Below, one piece after another: positions 6,849-14,773 of a DNA stretch of 18,710 bases. Source of the stretch: M3007 sp046296435. GTDB taxonomy: Bacteria > Bacteroidota > Bacteroidia > Chitinophagales > Saprospiraceae. The stretch is taken from the NCBI GenBank assembly GCA_046296435.1, contig JBKBLI010000063.1, positions 1-18,710 on the forward strand, written 5' to 3'. Position numbers and translations under genes: made by a program. Each line of letters starts with the position of its first letter. Within the stretch, counting starts at the first letter, position 1. The notes below the pieces were generated by a model. That model ran no database searches and was not told the origin of the DNA. It saw nothing but the letters and a program-made list of their open reading frames with translations.

Positions 6849-7492
6849 TTATACCCATAGGGGACGACAATATCAAACACGGCCACCGGCCTGTGTTCAG
6901 CTATCTGCTACTGATCGCCAACGCCGGTATCTTCCTCTGGCATTGGAACGAAGGCCCCGACTTTGGCCGCTATCTGTATCAGGAATACGGGATCATACCC
7001 TCCGAATTGTTACAAAACGGCAACGCCGAAGTCCTGCTCACCTCCGCCTTCCTGCACGGCGGCTGGATGCACTTGCTGGGCAATTTGCTGTTTCTCTGGA
7101 TTTTTGCCGACAACATTGAGGCCGTGGTTGGCAACTTTCGCTTCATCCTGTTTTATATAGCAGGCGCGGCTATTGCGGGACTCATCCAGGTATTCACCAA
7201 CCCGATGAGCGACATTCCGATCATCGGCGCTAGCGGTGCGATTTCAGCCGTTATGGGCGCCTATTTGGTTATGTTTCCACATTCGCGGGTGCGCCTCCTG
7301 TTTTTCATTTTTTCGTTTTACGTGCCTGCCTTCCTGTTTCTTGTCTTTTGGATCGGGCAGCAAATCATGTCCGGCATGGCCGAATTCGGAGCCGCCGGCG
7401 GCGGCGTAGCCTGGTGGGCGCACATCGGCGGCTTTTTCTTTGGCGTGTGGCGCGGCTGGCGTTGGCGGCACAGCCTGGCATGGGCTGATTGA
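6845..7492 (+). CDS. Rhomboid-family intramembrane serine protease
   Basis: The 215-residue integral membrane protein has about six hydrophobic segments. Rhomboid hallmarks are present: the HLLGN motif (His76, Asn80), the catalytic serine in GASGAISAVMGAY (Ser130), and the catalytic histidine in WWAHIGGFFFG (His193). It should cleave transmembrane helices of membrane protein substrates in the inner membrane; the substrate is unknown. The ATG overlaps the rnpA stop (ATGA at 6845-6848), so it is likely cotranscribed and coupled with rnpA. It is a compact rhomboid with no extra domain. Its C-terminus is rich in Trp and Arg (VWRGWRWRHSLAWAD). Confidence 0.92.
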   Translation: MIIPIGDDNIKHGHRPVFSYLLLIANAGIFLWHWNEGPDFGRYLYQEYGIIPSELLQNGNAEVLLTSAFLHGGWMHLLGNLLFLWIFADNIEAVVGNFRFILFYIAGAAIAGLIQVFTNPMSDIPIIGASGAISAVMGAYLVMFPHSRVRLLFFIFSFYVPAFLFLVFWIGQQIMSGMAEFGAAGGGVAWWAHIGGFFFGVWRGWRWRHSLAWAD

Positions 7493-7852
7493 CCTCCCGG
7501 CAGGGCCTCCACTCGCTTTTTTTTCATAAAAAAACGGGCCAGCGCGTAGGGCGGGGCATGCCCGGCTACACGACGAGGCGAGAAGCGCCAAAACGGATGG
7601 CGCTTACAGCGCAACATACACAATCGCCGGTCGAAAAAAACCAGAATTTTTTGGATAATTCACAAACGGCTACCTTGCAGAAAAATTAAGGATAATTGAA
7701 CCGAGGAAAGACTCCCTGCCGATCGGCCCAATACCCGAAGCATACCGAAAAACAGCGGAAGATTGCGACCGGAAAACTTTCGATTTCCGTCGCGCACGGC
7801 AATCCTTTTGCACTTTTTTGCGTTTTGCTTTTTTAAGAAAAGATCGTAAAGT
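7493..7852. other. Intergenic region of 360 bases with small hairpins
   Basis: No gene is supported here. It holds a T8-CAT-A7 inverted tract (7517-7534), a 10-base palindrome GGGCATGCCC (7554-7563), a 7-bp hairpin AAGCGCC / GGCGCTT (7583-7605), a candidate promoter at 7650-7678, and a CTTTT / AAAAG hairpin (7828-7842) close to the next start codon. No convincing GC-stem-plus-T terminator follows the rhomboid gene. Confidence 0.5.
7650..7678 (+). promoter_or_regulatory. Candidate promoter for the 7853-11545 unit
   Basis: TTTG at 7650-7653 and TACCTTGC at 7671-7678 resemble the Bacteroidota -33 / -7 pair. The -7 element is one T short of TAnnTTTG, and the spacer of 17 is shorter than the usual 19-20. 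It would leave a leader of about 170 bases. This is plausible but not firm. Confidence 0.35.
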
Positions 7853-9133
7853 ATGCGCCATTTTATCCTGACTTTGTTATTTGTCGCTTGTGCGTTTGGG
7901 CAGGCGCGAGCGGCATTCATGTTGCTGCCCATGGACGAAAAAGCCCAGCGAGACCATTTGAAGGCTTACGGAATAACGTATTGGGTGCTGTCCAACGGCG
8001 TCGAAGCCTACTGGCTGCTCAACTACCGCGGCGGGAGTTTTGCCTTCCCTTACACTACGGTATTCGAAAAAGAGTGCAAGACGCGCGGAGTGGTTTTTGA
8101 GGTGATATCCGACGCCCAATTTGCAGCCATACAGAACGAGATCCTCAATCCCGAGGTCAATATGGACGTGATCAAGCTCGAAAAAGCGCCCAGAATAGCC
8201 GTTTACTCGCCCGACAAAAACGAAAAAGGCGAAAAAATCCAACCTTGGGACGATGCCGTGACCTTGGTGCTCACTTACGCCGAGATCCCCTACGACGTTT
8301 TGTATGACACCGAAGTTCTGAGCAACAAACTGCCCGAATACGACTGGCTGCACCTGCACCACGAGGACTTTACGGGCCAGTTTGGCCGTTTTTACGCCAG
8401 CTACAGCAGCCAGCCATGGTACCGCGACCACGTGCGCATGATGGAAAAACTGGCCCGCGACAACGGCTTCAGTAAGGTAAGCCATCTCAAATTGGCCGTA
8501 GCCCTCAAGATCAAAGAGTACGTGATGGGCGGCGGGTTTATGTTCGCCATGTGCTCGGCTACCGACACCTACGACATTGCCCTGGCCGCCGAAGGCGTGG
8601 ACATCTGCGCCGAGATGTACGACGGCGACCCCGCCGACCCCAACGCCAATAACAAGCTCGACTTCTCCAAAACCTTCGCGTTTCACAATTTTCAGTTGAT
8701 CCGCGATCCTCTGGTCTATGAGCACTCTACAATCGACAACAACATGGGCCGCAACGTCAATCCCGAACAAGACTACTTTTCGCTGTTCGACTTTTCGGCC
8801 AAATGGGATCCTGTGCCCACCATGCTCACCCAAAACCACACCCGAACCGTCAAAGGATTCATGGGACAGAGCACCGCTTTTCTGAAAAAATACATCAAAC
8901 CCCAAGTGCTCATCCTCGGCGAAAACAAAGCGGCCGGCGAATGCCGATACATACACAACGCCTACGGATACGGATTTTGGACCTTCTATGGCGGCCACGA
9001 TCCGGAGGATTACCGTCACTACGTGGGCGATCCGCCCACAGACCTGACCCTGCATCCCAACTCGCCGGGCTACCGCCTGATCCTGAACAACATCCTGTTC
9101 CCTGCCGCCAAGAAAAAGCACCAAAAAACCTGA
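7853..9133 (+). CDS. Secreted conserved protein with glutamine-amidotransferase-like fold ('asparagine synthetase B' family of Bacteroidota)
   Basis: The 426-residue protein has a signal peptide (MRHFILTLLFVACAFG, cleavage near residue 20 after ARA), so it acts in the periplasm or outside the cell. The opening of the mature part (MLLPMDEKAQRDHLKAYGI, then YWLLNYRGGSFAFPY) is, from memory, characteristic of a Bacteroidota family that pipelines name asparagine synthetase B. I see none of the hallmarks of a real asparagine synthetase: no N-terminal Cys2 glutaminase and no SGGxDS ATP-pyrophosphatase motif. The middle (residues about 110-250: RIAVYSPD, VLTYAEIPYDVLYD, YDWLHLHHEDF, then GGGFMFAMCSATDTYD with Cys234) looks like a class I glutamine-amidotransferase/ThuA-like fold with a Cys elbow. 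The substrate is unknown. It is first in a tight unit; paaY-like follows after six bases. Confidence 0.8.
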   Translation: MRHFILTLLFVACAFGQARAAFMLLPMDEKAQRDHLKAYGITYWVLSNGVEAYWLLNYRGGSFAFPYTTVFEKECKTRGVVFEVISDAQFAAIQNEILNPEVNMDVIKLEKAPRIAVYSPDKNEKGEKIQPWDDAVTLVLTYAEIPYDVLYDTEVLSNKLPEYDWLHLHHEDFTGQFGRFYASYSSQPWYRDHVRMMEKLARDNGFSKVSHLKLAVALKIKEYVMGGGFMFAMCSATDTYDIALAAEGVDICAEMYDGDPADPNANNKLDFSKTFAFHNFQLIRDPLVYEHSTIDNNMGRNVNPEQDYFSLFDFSAKWDPVPTMLTQNHTRTVKGFMGQSTAFLKKYIKPQVLILGENKAAGECRYIHNAYGYGFWTFYGGHDPEDYRHYVGDPPTDLTLHPNSPGYRLILNNILFPAAKKKHQKT

Positions 9134-9139
9134 ACGCAC

Positions 9140-9739
9140 ATGGTTTACGCATTCCAGGGCGTTGTGCCTGTGGTGCATGAGAGCAGTTTTGTGCACCCAC
9201 AAGCGGCAGTGACAGGTCAGGTCATCATCGGTCGCCATGTCTATATCGGCCCTGGAGCGGCCATCAGAGGCGATTGGGGGCGCATCGTAATCGAAGACGG
9301 CTGCAACGTCCAAGAAAACTGCACCATCCACATGTTCCCCGGCGCGACGGCGATCCTGCGCGAAGGGGCGCATATTGGGCATGGCGCCGTGATTCACGGC
9401 GCCGCCGTGGGGCGCAATTGTCTGGTGGGCATGAACGCAGTGCTGATGGACGAGGTAGAACTCGGCGACGAGTGCATCGTCGGCGCCCTGGCGTTCATCA
9501 AAAGCGGCGAAAAAATCCCTGCACGCAGTTTAGTCGCCGGCAACCCCGGGCGCATCATCCGCGAAGTGAGCGACGAGATGATCGCCTGGAAAACCCAAGG
9601 CACCCGACTGTATCAGGCGCTCCCTGCCGAATGCGCCGCCTCGCTACATGCCTGCGAGCCGCTCGCCGACCCCACCCTCCAAGCCGCGCCCCCTCCCCTA
9701 CCCGACTACGCTATCTGGAAAAAAACAAAATCCGATTAG
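9140..9739 (+). CDS. paaY: PaaY-like gamma-carbonic-anhydrase / hexapeptide-repeat protein
   Basis: The 199-residue protein is a left-handed beta-helix of hexapeptide repeats and resembles E. coli PaaY along its length: ESSFVHPQA, AAIRGDWGRIV, NVQENCTIHMFPG, AHIGHGAVIHG, LVGMNAVLMD, then a C-terminal helix (EMIAWKTQGTRLYQAL). The three zinc-binding histidines of gamma carbonic anhydrases appear to be present: His64, His81 and His86. PaaY is a thioesterase acting on CoA esters of the phenylacetate pathway, whereas close homologues are carbonic anhydrases. No other paa genes are visible here, so the symbol indicates similarity, not proven role. It lies six bases after the secreted protein and three before the acyl-CoA ligase; the CoA-ligase neighbour makes a CoA-thioester role attractive. 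Confidence 0.82.
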   Translation: MVYAFQGVVPVVHESSFVHPQAAVTGQVIIGRHVYIGPGAAIRGDWGRIVIEDGCNVQENCTIHMFPGATAILREGAHIGHGAVIHGAAVGRNCLVGMNAVLMDEVELGDECIVGALAFIKSGEKIPARSLVAGNPGRIIREVSDEMIAWKTQGTRLYQALPAECAASLHACEPLADPTLQAAPPPLPDYAIWKKTKSD

Positions 9740-9742
9740 CGC

Positions 9743-11545
9743 ATGGATTTCAACCGCGTATTCGAGATACCCGAATATCAGGCCGCGCGATTTGCGCAGG
9801 AGGCGGCCTGCGCAGGGCGCGGAAGCGACGCATGGGAAATCTGGTCGATACAAACCCTGCTGGAGCGCCGCGACGCCCTCAGCGCCGGGATGCTTCGCCT
9901 GGGCCTCAATCCGGGCGATCGGATTGCCGTGCTCGCGCACGCGGGCAGTCCGGCCTGGCTCGCCCTCGAATACGCCATCATGCAGATTGGCGCCATTGCC
10001 GTACCCCTGCATGGCGCTGCGCGCAGCGAGGAGCTTGCAGAGATTTTGCAGGATGCTCAGCCCGCCTTCGCATGGGTGAGCCATGCCGATATGTTGGCCA
10101 AATTGCGCAGTTGCGGCGTCAGCCTTCCGCCTCTTGGCGCGCTCGCCCCCCTGGACGGCGAGCCGCTTGCAGCCCGCTGGGAAGATCTGGTCTCCGCGCC
10201 GCCCGACGAAGCGTCCCTGCGTCGGATCGGCCAAATCCGCGATACCCTCAGCCCCGACAGTCTGGCCGCCATACTCTACACTTCGGGCGCTACGGGGCAG
10301 CCCAAAGGCGTGATGCTGACCCACCGCAACATCGTCAGCAACGTCAAGTCGCTCCTCGCCGTCACGCCGCTGGAGCCGGGCATGCGCTCGCTGAGTTTCC
10401 TGCCGATCAGCCATGTTTTCGAACGCACGGTGGCGCTGACCTGCCAGGCGGCCGGCATGTGCGTGTGGTTTGCACCCGGATTGTCCGACCTGGGGCGCAC
10501 CCTTCAGGAGGCGAAGCCCCATTTCTTCGCGGCCGTACCGCGCGTGCTGGAGCGATTCCTGGAGACCATCCGCGAGCAAAACGCCCAACTGCCCGCCTGG
10601 AAGCGCCGCATCGCCGGATGGGCGCTCAAATTTGGCTTGCGCTATCCAGCCGAACGGGGCATCCAGACGCCCCGCGACTGGCTGCGGCTGTGGACCGCCC
10701 GTCTGCTGGTCTTCCGCCGCCTGCGCAAACGGCTCGGCGGAGAACTCCGCGCCATTGTGGTCGGAGCCGCAGCGCTGCCCGAACATCTGGCGCGCCTGTT
10801 CGCCGCGGCAGGCATCGCCGTGCGCGAAGGCTACGGCCTCACCGAAAGCAGCCCCGTGGTTTCCTTCAACCGCTTCGAGCCGGGAGGTATGCGATTTGGA
10901 ACGGTCGGCCAGCCCATCCCGGGCGTGCGGGTGCGCATCGCTCAGCCCAACGAACGCGGAGAAGGCGAAATCGAAGTATCCGGCCCCAACGTAACCCAAG
11001 GCTACTGGCGACATCCTGAAGCCACGGCGGCGCGCTTCACGCCCGACGGCTGGTTGCGCACCGGCGACCTGGGCCGCATAGAGGGCCGCAATTTCCTGCG
11101 CATCACGGGCCGGGCCTCCGAAGTGTTCAAAACCGCCTCCGGCAAATTCGTGGCGCCCGAACGCGTAGAGCAAGCCCTTCGGGCCGAGCCGCTCGTCAGC
11201 CAGTGCATGATTGCCGGACTCAACCAGAGCAGCCTGTCCGCTTTGATCGTGCCCGACTTCAACTACTTAGAGCATTGGTGCGCCCGACACCAAATCCACT
11301 GGACCGCCCCGCCCTACATGATCCTCAACCTCCGCGTCGCGCAAGCTTATCAGGCTTTGATAGACCGGCTCAACGCCCAAACCCTCGACTCCCACGAACG
11401 CATAGGCGCTTTCACCCTGCTGCACGAAGCCTGGACACCCGAAAACGGACTGCTCACGCCCACGCTCAAACTCCGCCGGCAAGCCCTCAAAGAGCGCTTC
11501 AAAACCGAATGGCGCGACATGGAGAAGCGTATCCTCGTCAAGTGA
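9743..11545 (+). CDS. Long-chain fatty acid-CoA ligase (AMP-binding)
   Basis: The 600-residue ANL-superfamily enzyme has all core motifs: YTSGATGQPKG (179-189, phosphate binding), YGLTES (364-369), GWLRTGD (436-442, Asp binding the ribose), and the C-terminal ITGRASEVFKTASGKFVAPE with Lys468 at the position of the adenylation lysine. The insert between residues about 250 and 340 and the FKTxxGKxVAP ending are typical of long-chain acyl-CoA synthetases of the FadD15 type. It activates a carboxylic acid with ATP and transfers it to CoA, for beta-oxidation or lipid synthesis; chain length is not readable. ATG 9743 lies three bases after the paaY stop, so translation is probably coupled. Base composition is visibly GC-richer than in the restriction genes. 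No terminator stem is clear after it. Confidence 0.92.
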   Translation: MDFNRVFEIPEYQAARFAQEAACAGRGSDAWEIWSIQTLLERRDALSAGMLRLGLNPGDRIAVLAHAGSPAWLALEYAIMQIGAIAVPLHGAARSEELAEILQDAQPAFAWVSHADMLAKLRSCGVSLPPLGALAPLDGEPLAARWEDLVSAPPDEASLRRIGQIRDTLSPDSLAAILYTSGATGQPKGVMLTHRNIVSNVKSLLAVTPLEPGMRSLSFLPISHVFERTVALTCQAAGMCVWFAPGLSDLGRTLQEAKPHFFAAVPRVLERFLETIREQNAQLPAWKRRIAGWALKFGLRYPAERGIQTPRDWLRLWTARLLVFRRLRKRLGGELRAIVVGAAALPEHLARLFAAAGIAVREGYGLTESSPVVSFNRFEPGGMRFGTVGQPIPGVRVRIAQPNERGEGEIEVSGPNVTQGYWRHPEATAARFTPDGWLRTGDLGRIEGRNFLRITGRASEVFKTASGKFVAPERVEQALRAEPLVSQCMIAGLNQSSLSALIVPDFNYLEHWCARHQIHWTAPPYMILNLRVAQAYQALIDRLNAQTLDSHERIGAFTLLHEAWTPENGLLTPTLKLRRQALKERFKTEWRDMEKRILVK

Positions 11546-11836
11546 GCCGCACGCGCTTCGCTCCGATTTCTTTTTTGTCAAACATACAGAACGCCCGCGC
11601 CCTTCGCCCAAGCCCCCGTGCGCCGCGCCGCATTTGTTTTTTTTTAAAAAAAAGCAGCGTCAGCACGCCCCCATAACCGACCCACGCCCGCGCCAACTGA
11701 TATGCAACGCCCGCGCGCTAAAATGACCACTTGTTTTTTATCGAAAAAAAGCGGGGCTACGTATAAAAAAGACGAGCAAAATACGCATAAACTTCGTACT
11801 TTGCAAAAAATTTCATAACGATTCACAAACATACGC
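11546..11836. other. Intergenic region with two T/A inverted tracts
   Basis: There is no gene in these 291 bases. Two AT hairpins stand out in otherwise GC-rich DNA: T9-A8 at 11637-11653 and T6-ATCG-A7 at 11734-11750. Both are preceded by TTG and followed by GC. The DNA between them is C-rich and contains GCCCGCGC-type words three times (about 11593, 11687 and 11710). The next gene's leader begins after about 11760. Confidence 0.5.
11797..11804 (+). promoter_or_regulatory. Possible -7 element upstream of the S9 peptidase gene
   Basis: TACTTTGC resembles the Bacteroidota -7 box TAnnTTTG but has one base fewer between TA and TTTG. No convincing TTTG lies 19-20 bases upstream. The position, 32 bases before the start codon, is reasonable. 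Confidence 0.3.
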
Positions 11837-14542
11837 ATGAAACAATTCATATTGGCTTTGGCTTTCCTTTTCATGGCGCTCGCCATACAAGCGCAGCAAC
11901 CCCCGCTGATCGACCGCGAAATATTTTTTGACAACCCCGAAATAGCCGGAGGCCAGATCTCGCCCGACGCCCAATGGATGACCTTCCGCAAAGTCCACAA
12001 AGGCGTGCTTAACATCTGGATCAAAGCCGCGAACGAACCCTTCGAAAAGGCGCGCCCCATCACCGCCGACACCACCAGACCCATTGCCGGATACTTCTGG
12101 ACCTGGGACAGCAAACATGTGCTGTACGTACAAGATAAAGGCGGCAACGAAGATTACCACGTCTATGCCGTCAACCCCTTCGCCCCCAACGGCCCAGACG
12201 GCGTGCCGCCCGCGCGCGACCTCACCCCCTACGAAAATACCCGCGCTTACATCATGCAGGTATCCAAAAAAGAGCCCAACAAACTCTGGGTAGGCCTCAA
12301 CGACCGAGACCAGTCCTGGCATGACCTCTACGAACTCGACGTAACAACCGGCGCGCGCAAATTGGTACGCCAAAACGACGACCGCCTCACAGGCTTCGAC
12401 TTTGACTGGGACGAAAAGCTGCGATTCGTATCCCGCAGCCGCGACGATGGATCCACCGAATTCATGCGTGTGGACAGCGATCAACTCACCAAGGTCTATG
12501 AAGTCGGCCCGCTCGAATCGGCTTACATCGCCTCATTTACGAAAGACAATAAATTGCCCTACATGGTCACTAACAAAGGGCGCAACTTCACAGAGTTGGT
12601 ACTGTTCGACCCGGCTACAGGCCAGGAAACGCCGGTGGACAAAGATCCCCTGGGTCGCGTGGACTTCGGCTCAGCCTATTTCGACGACCTGAGCCGCGAA
12701 CTGATCTACACCAAATACGAAGACGAGCGCGAGCGCATCTATTTCCGCAACAAAACCTGGGAAGACGAATACAACTACCTGCGCGCGCAGTTCCCCGGTA
12801 TGGAGATCTACTACGCCTCTATGGACAAAAAACAGGAAATCGCCCTCGTCGGCGCATACAGCGATACCGATCCGGGCGCTGTCTATCTGTTCGATCGCAA
12901 GACCCGCAAACTCACCTTCCAGTACCGCCCACGCCCCAAACTCAATCCCGAGTTCCTCTCGCCCATGACGCCCATCTCCTATAAGTCTTCCGACGGCCTG
13001 GAGATCCCCGCGTACCTCACGCTGCCCAAGGGCTTGGCGCCCCAAAAACTGCCCCTCATCGTCATCCCGCACGGCGGCCCCTGGGCGCGCGACGGCTGGG
13101 GCTACAACGCCTATGCGCAATTCTGGTCCAACCGCGGCTATGCCGTATTGCAGATGAACTTCCGCGGCTCTACCGGCTACGGCAAGCAATTCCTCGACGC
13201 CGGCAACCGCCAATGGGGCGATCTGATGCAAGACGACATCACCTGGGGCGTCAAACACCTGATCGCTCAAGGTATCGCCGACCCCAACCGCGTAGGCATA
13301 CTCGGAGGCTCCTATGGCGGATACGCCACTTTGGCCGGCGTGACCTTTACGCCTGATCTGTACAAAGCAGCCGTAGCCATCGTGGCGCCCTCAAACCTCA
13401 ATACCTTGCTGGCATCCATCCCGCCCTACTGGGAAGCCGGTCGCAAAATCTTCCACCTGCGCATGGGCGATCCGACCACGCCCGAGGGCAAAGCGCAATT
13501 AGAGCGACAGTCGCCGCTCAATCACGTCGAAAAAATCAAAACACCGCTCATGATCGTACAGGGCGCCAACGACCCCCGCGTCAAAAAGCCCGAAGCAGAC
13601 CAAATCGTCGTAGCCATGCGCGACAAAGGCATCCCTGTAGAATACATCTGCGCGCCCGACGAAGGCCACGGCTTTTCGCGCCCGGTCAACAACATGGCCT
13701 ATCTCGCCGCCGCCGAAAAGTTCCTCGCCAAACGCATCGGCGGACGCTATCAGGAAAGCATGACGCCCGAAGTCGCTCAGCGCCTCAAAGAAATAACGGT
13801 CGATGTCAAAACGGTCGAAAAGCCGCGCCGCGCAGACGAAGTGGCCGCCCTGAGCGCCGCCACTAAAAAAATGGAACCCATGCGCGATCTCGCAGCCGGC
13901 GAATATGAGTACAACGTCGAACTAGCCCTCGGACCCCAAAAAATGCCCATGAGCCTCAAACGCAGCGTCAAAGCCGACGGCGACAACTGGGTGATCAGCG
14001 ACAACATCGAGTCGCCCATGGGAACCATGAGCGATATGAACATCCTCAAAGCCAAATCGCTCGTATGGCTCAAGCGCAAAACCCAACAAGGGCCTGTCAA
14101 TATCGAAGTAACGACATACGCAGGCGGTATCAAAGCCGAAATCGCCATGCAGGGCAGCGACGACAAGCAACTGTTCGACAACAAAACAGACGAAAAAGCA
14201 GCCCCCGACGGCGCTGGCATCGATCTCTGGCTCGGCGCCATGCCGCTCGAAGTCGGGCAGACCTTCTACTTCAATACCTTCGACGTGCAGACTCAGGTAC
14301 TCAAAACGCAAGAGGCCAAAGCCCTGCGCATGGAGAAGGTAAAGGTGCCCGCAGGCGAGTTTGAGGCGCTGGTCGTCGAAGTCAAAAACGCAGAAGACAG
14401 CAGCGACCCGGTCACTTACTGGCTCGCCAACGGCATGGCCGTGAAGCAAAGCGCCATCATCAGCCAAATGGGCGGCGCCGTGATGACCGTCGAACTGAAA
14501 AAATCGTCGGACGCAAAGAAGCCAAGCGGCAAAAGACCCTAA
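11837..14542 (+). CDS. Exported S9 family (prolyl oligopeptidase) peptidase with C-terminal extension
   Basis: The 901-residue protein begins with a signal peptide (MKQFILALAFLFMALAIQAQ, cleavage near residue 20). Residues about 35-370 are WD40/beta-propeller-like repeats that would gate access to the active site. Residues about 375-640 are the alpha/beta hydrolase domain: PHGGPWARDGWGYN, NFRGSTGYGK, the nucleophile elbow GGSYGGYA (Ser492), GANDPRV (Asp579) and DEGHGF (His611), a complete Ser-Asp-His triad. It should cleave peptides, often after Pro or Ala or dipeptide-wise, in the periplasm or outside the cell. Most S9 peptidases end near residue 640. Here about 260 more residues follow: a charged linker, then a beta-rich domain (690-890) with PAGEFEALVVEVKN, vaguely like DUF3108-type periplasmic domains. 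No type IX sorting signal is visible. A bidirectional terminator follows. Confidence 0.92.
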   Translation: MKQFILALAFLFMALAIQAQQPPLIDREIFFDNPEIAGGQISPDAQWMTFRKVHKGVLNIWIKAANEPFEKARPITADTTRPIAGYFWTWDSKHVLYVQDKGGNEDYHVYAVNPFAPNGPDGVPPARDLTPYENTRAYIMQVSKKEPNKLWVGLNDRDQSWHDLYELDVTTGARKLVRQNDDRLTGFDFDWDEKLRFVSRSRDDGSTEFMRVDSDQLTKVYEVGPLESAYIASFTKDNKLPYMVTNKGRNFTELVLFDPATGQETPVDKDPLGRVDFGSAYFDDLSRELIYTKYEDERERIYFRNKTWEDEYNYLRAQFPGMEIYYASMDKKQEIALVGAYSDTDPGAVYLFDRKTRKLTFQYRPRPKLNPEFLSPMTPISYKSSDGLEIPAYLTLPKGLAPQKLPLIVIPHGGPWARDGWGYNAYAQFWSNRGYAVLQMNFRGSTGYGKQFLDAGNRQWGDLMQDDITWGVKHLIAQGIADPNRVGILGGSYGGYATLAGVTFTPDLYKAAVAIVAPSNLNTLLASIPPYWEAGRKIFHLRMGDPTTPEGKAQLERQSPLNHVEKIKTPLMIVQGANDPRVKKPEADQIVVAMRDKGIPVEYICAPDEGHGFSRPVNNMAYLAAAEKFLAKRIGGRYQESMTPEVAQRLKEITVDVKTVEKPRRADEVAALSAATKKMEPMRDLAAGEYEYNVELALGPQKMPMSLKRSVKADGDNWVISDNIESPMGTMSDMNILKAKSLVWLKRKTQQGPVNIEVTTYAGGIKAEIAMQGSDDKQLFDNKTDEKAAPDGAGIDLWLGAMPLEVGQTFYFNTFDVQTQVLKTQEAKALRMEKVKVPAGEFEALVVEVKNAEDSSDPVTYWLANGMAVKQSAIISQMGGAVMTVELKKSSDAKKPSGKRP

Positions 14543-14563
14543 GCGACGCGATCTCTTTTCGAA

Positions 14564-14600
14564 AAATACAGGCGGCTACCCTCGGTGGTCGCCTGTATTT
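14564..14600. terminator. Bidirectional terminator between convergent genes
   Basis: AAATACAGGCG (14564-14574) pairs perfectly with CGCCTGTATTT (14590-14600), and ACC/GGT in the interior extend the stem. The 3' arm ends in TTT-GTTT on the plus strand, and the 5' arm is preceded by GAAA, so it reads as a T tract on the minus strand too. It lies 22 bases after the S9 peptidase stop and is well placed to stop readthrough in both directions. Confidence 0.85.
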
Positions 14601-14773
14601 GTTTGGAGAATGACGCCTGTGCATCCGGGCGCTTATCCCGACGGCAAGGCGCGAAAGTAGCGCGCCGCAGCAAGGCCATTTTTTGAAAGTCGCCAACCGC
14701 GCGCTTTCTTTTTGAGTCTGGCGATGTGCGTGGCTGTTGGGCAGGCGATTCGTTTTTTTCCTTTTGTCCTTGA

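Noticed and set aside
7853..9133. True asparagine synthetase
   Set aside because: There is no N-terminal Cys2 and no ATP-pyrophosphatase motif, and the protein has a signal peptide.
7877..9397. Long minus-strand open frame of 506 codons antisense to the secreted amidotransferase-like gene
   Set aside because: It is antisense to a gene with a signal peptide and family motifs; it is low in Lys and repetitive in Val/Gly/Asp, as expected for an antisense shadow.
9274..11019. Long plus-strand open frame of 581 codons overlapping the PaaY-like and acyl-CoA ligase genes
   Set aside because: Its translation is Arg/Pro-rich with no recognisable domain, and it is an alternative frame of GC-rich genes with clear motifs.
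9698..11173. Minus-strand open frame of 491 codons antisense to the ligase
   Set aside because: No motif is present; the long open frame follows from GC-rich codon usage on the opposite strand.
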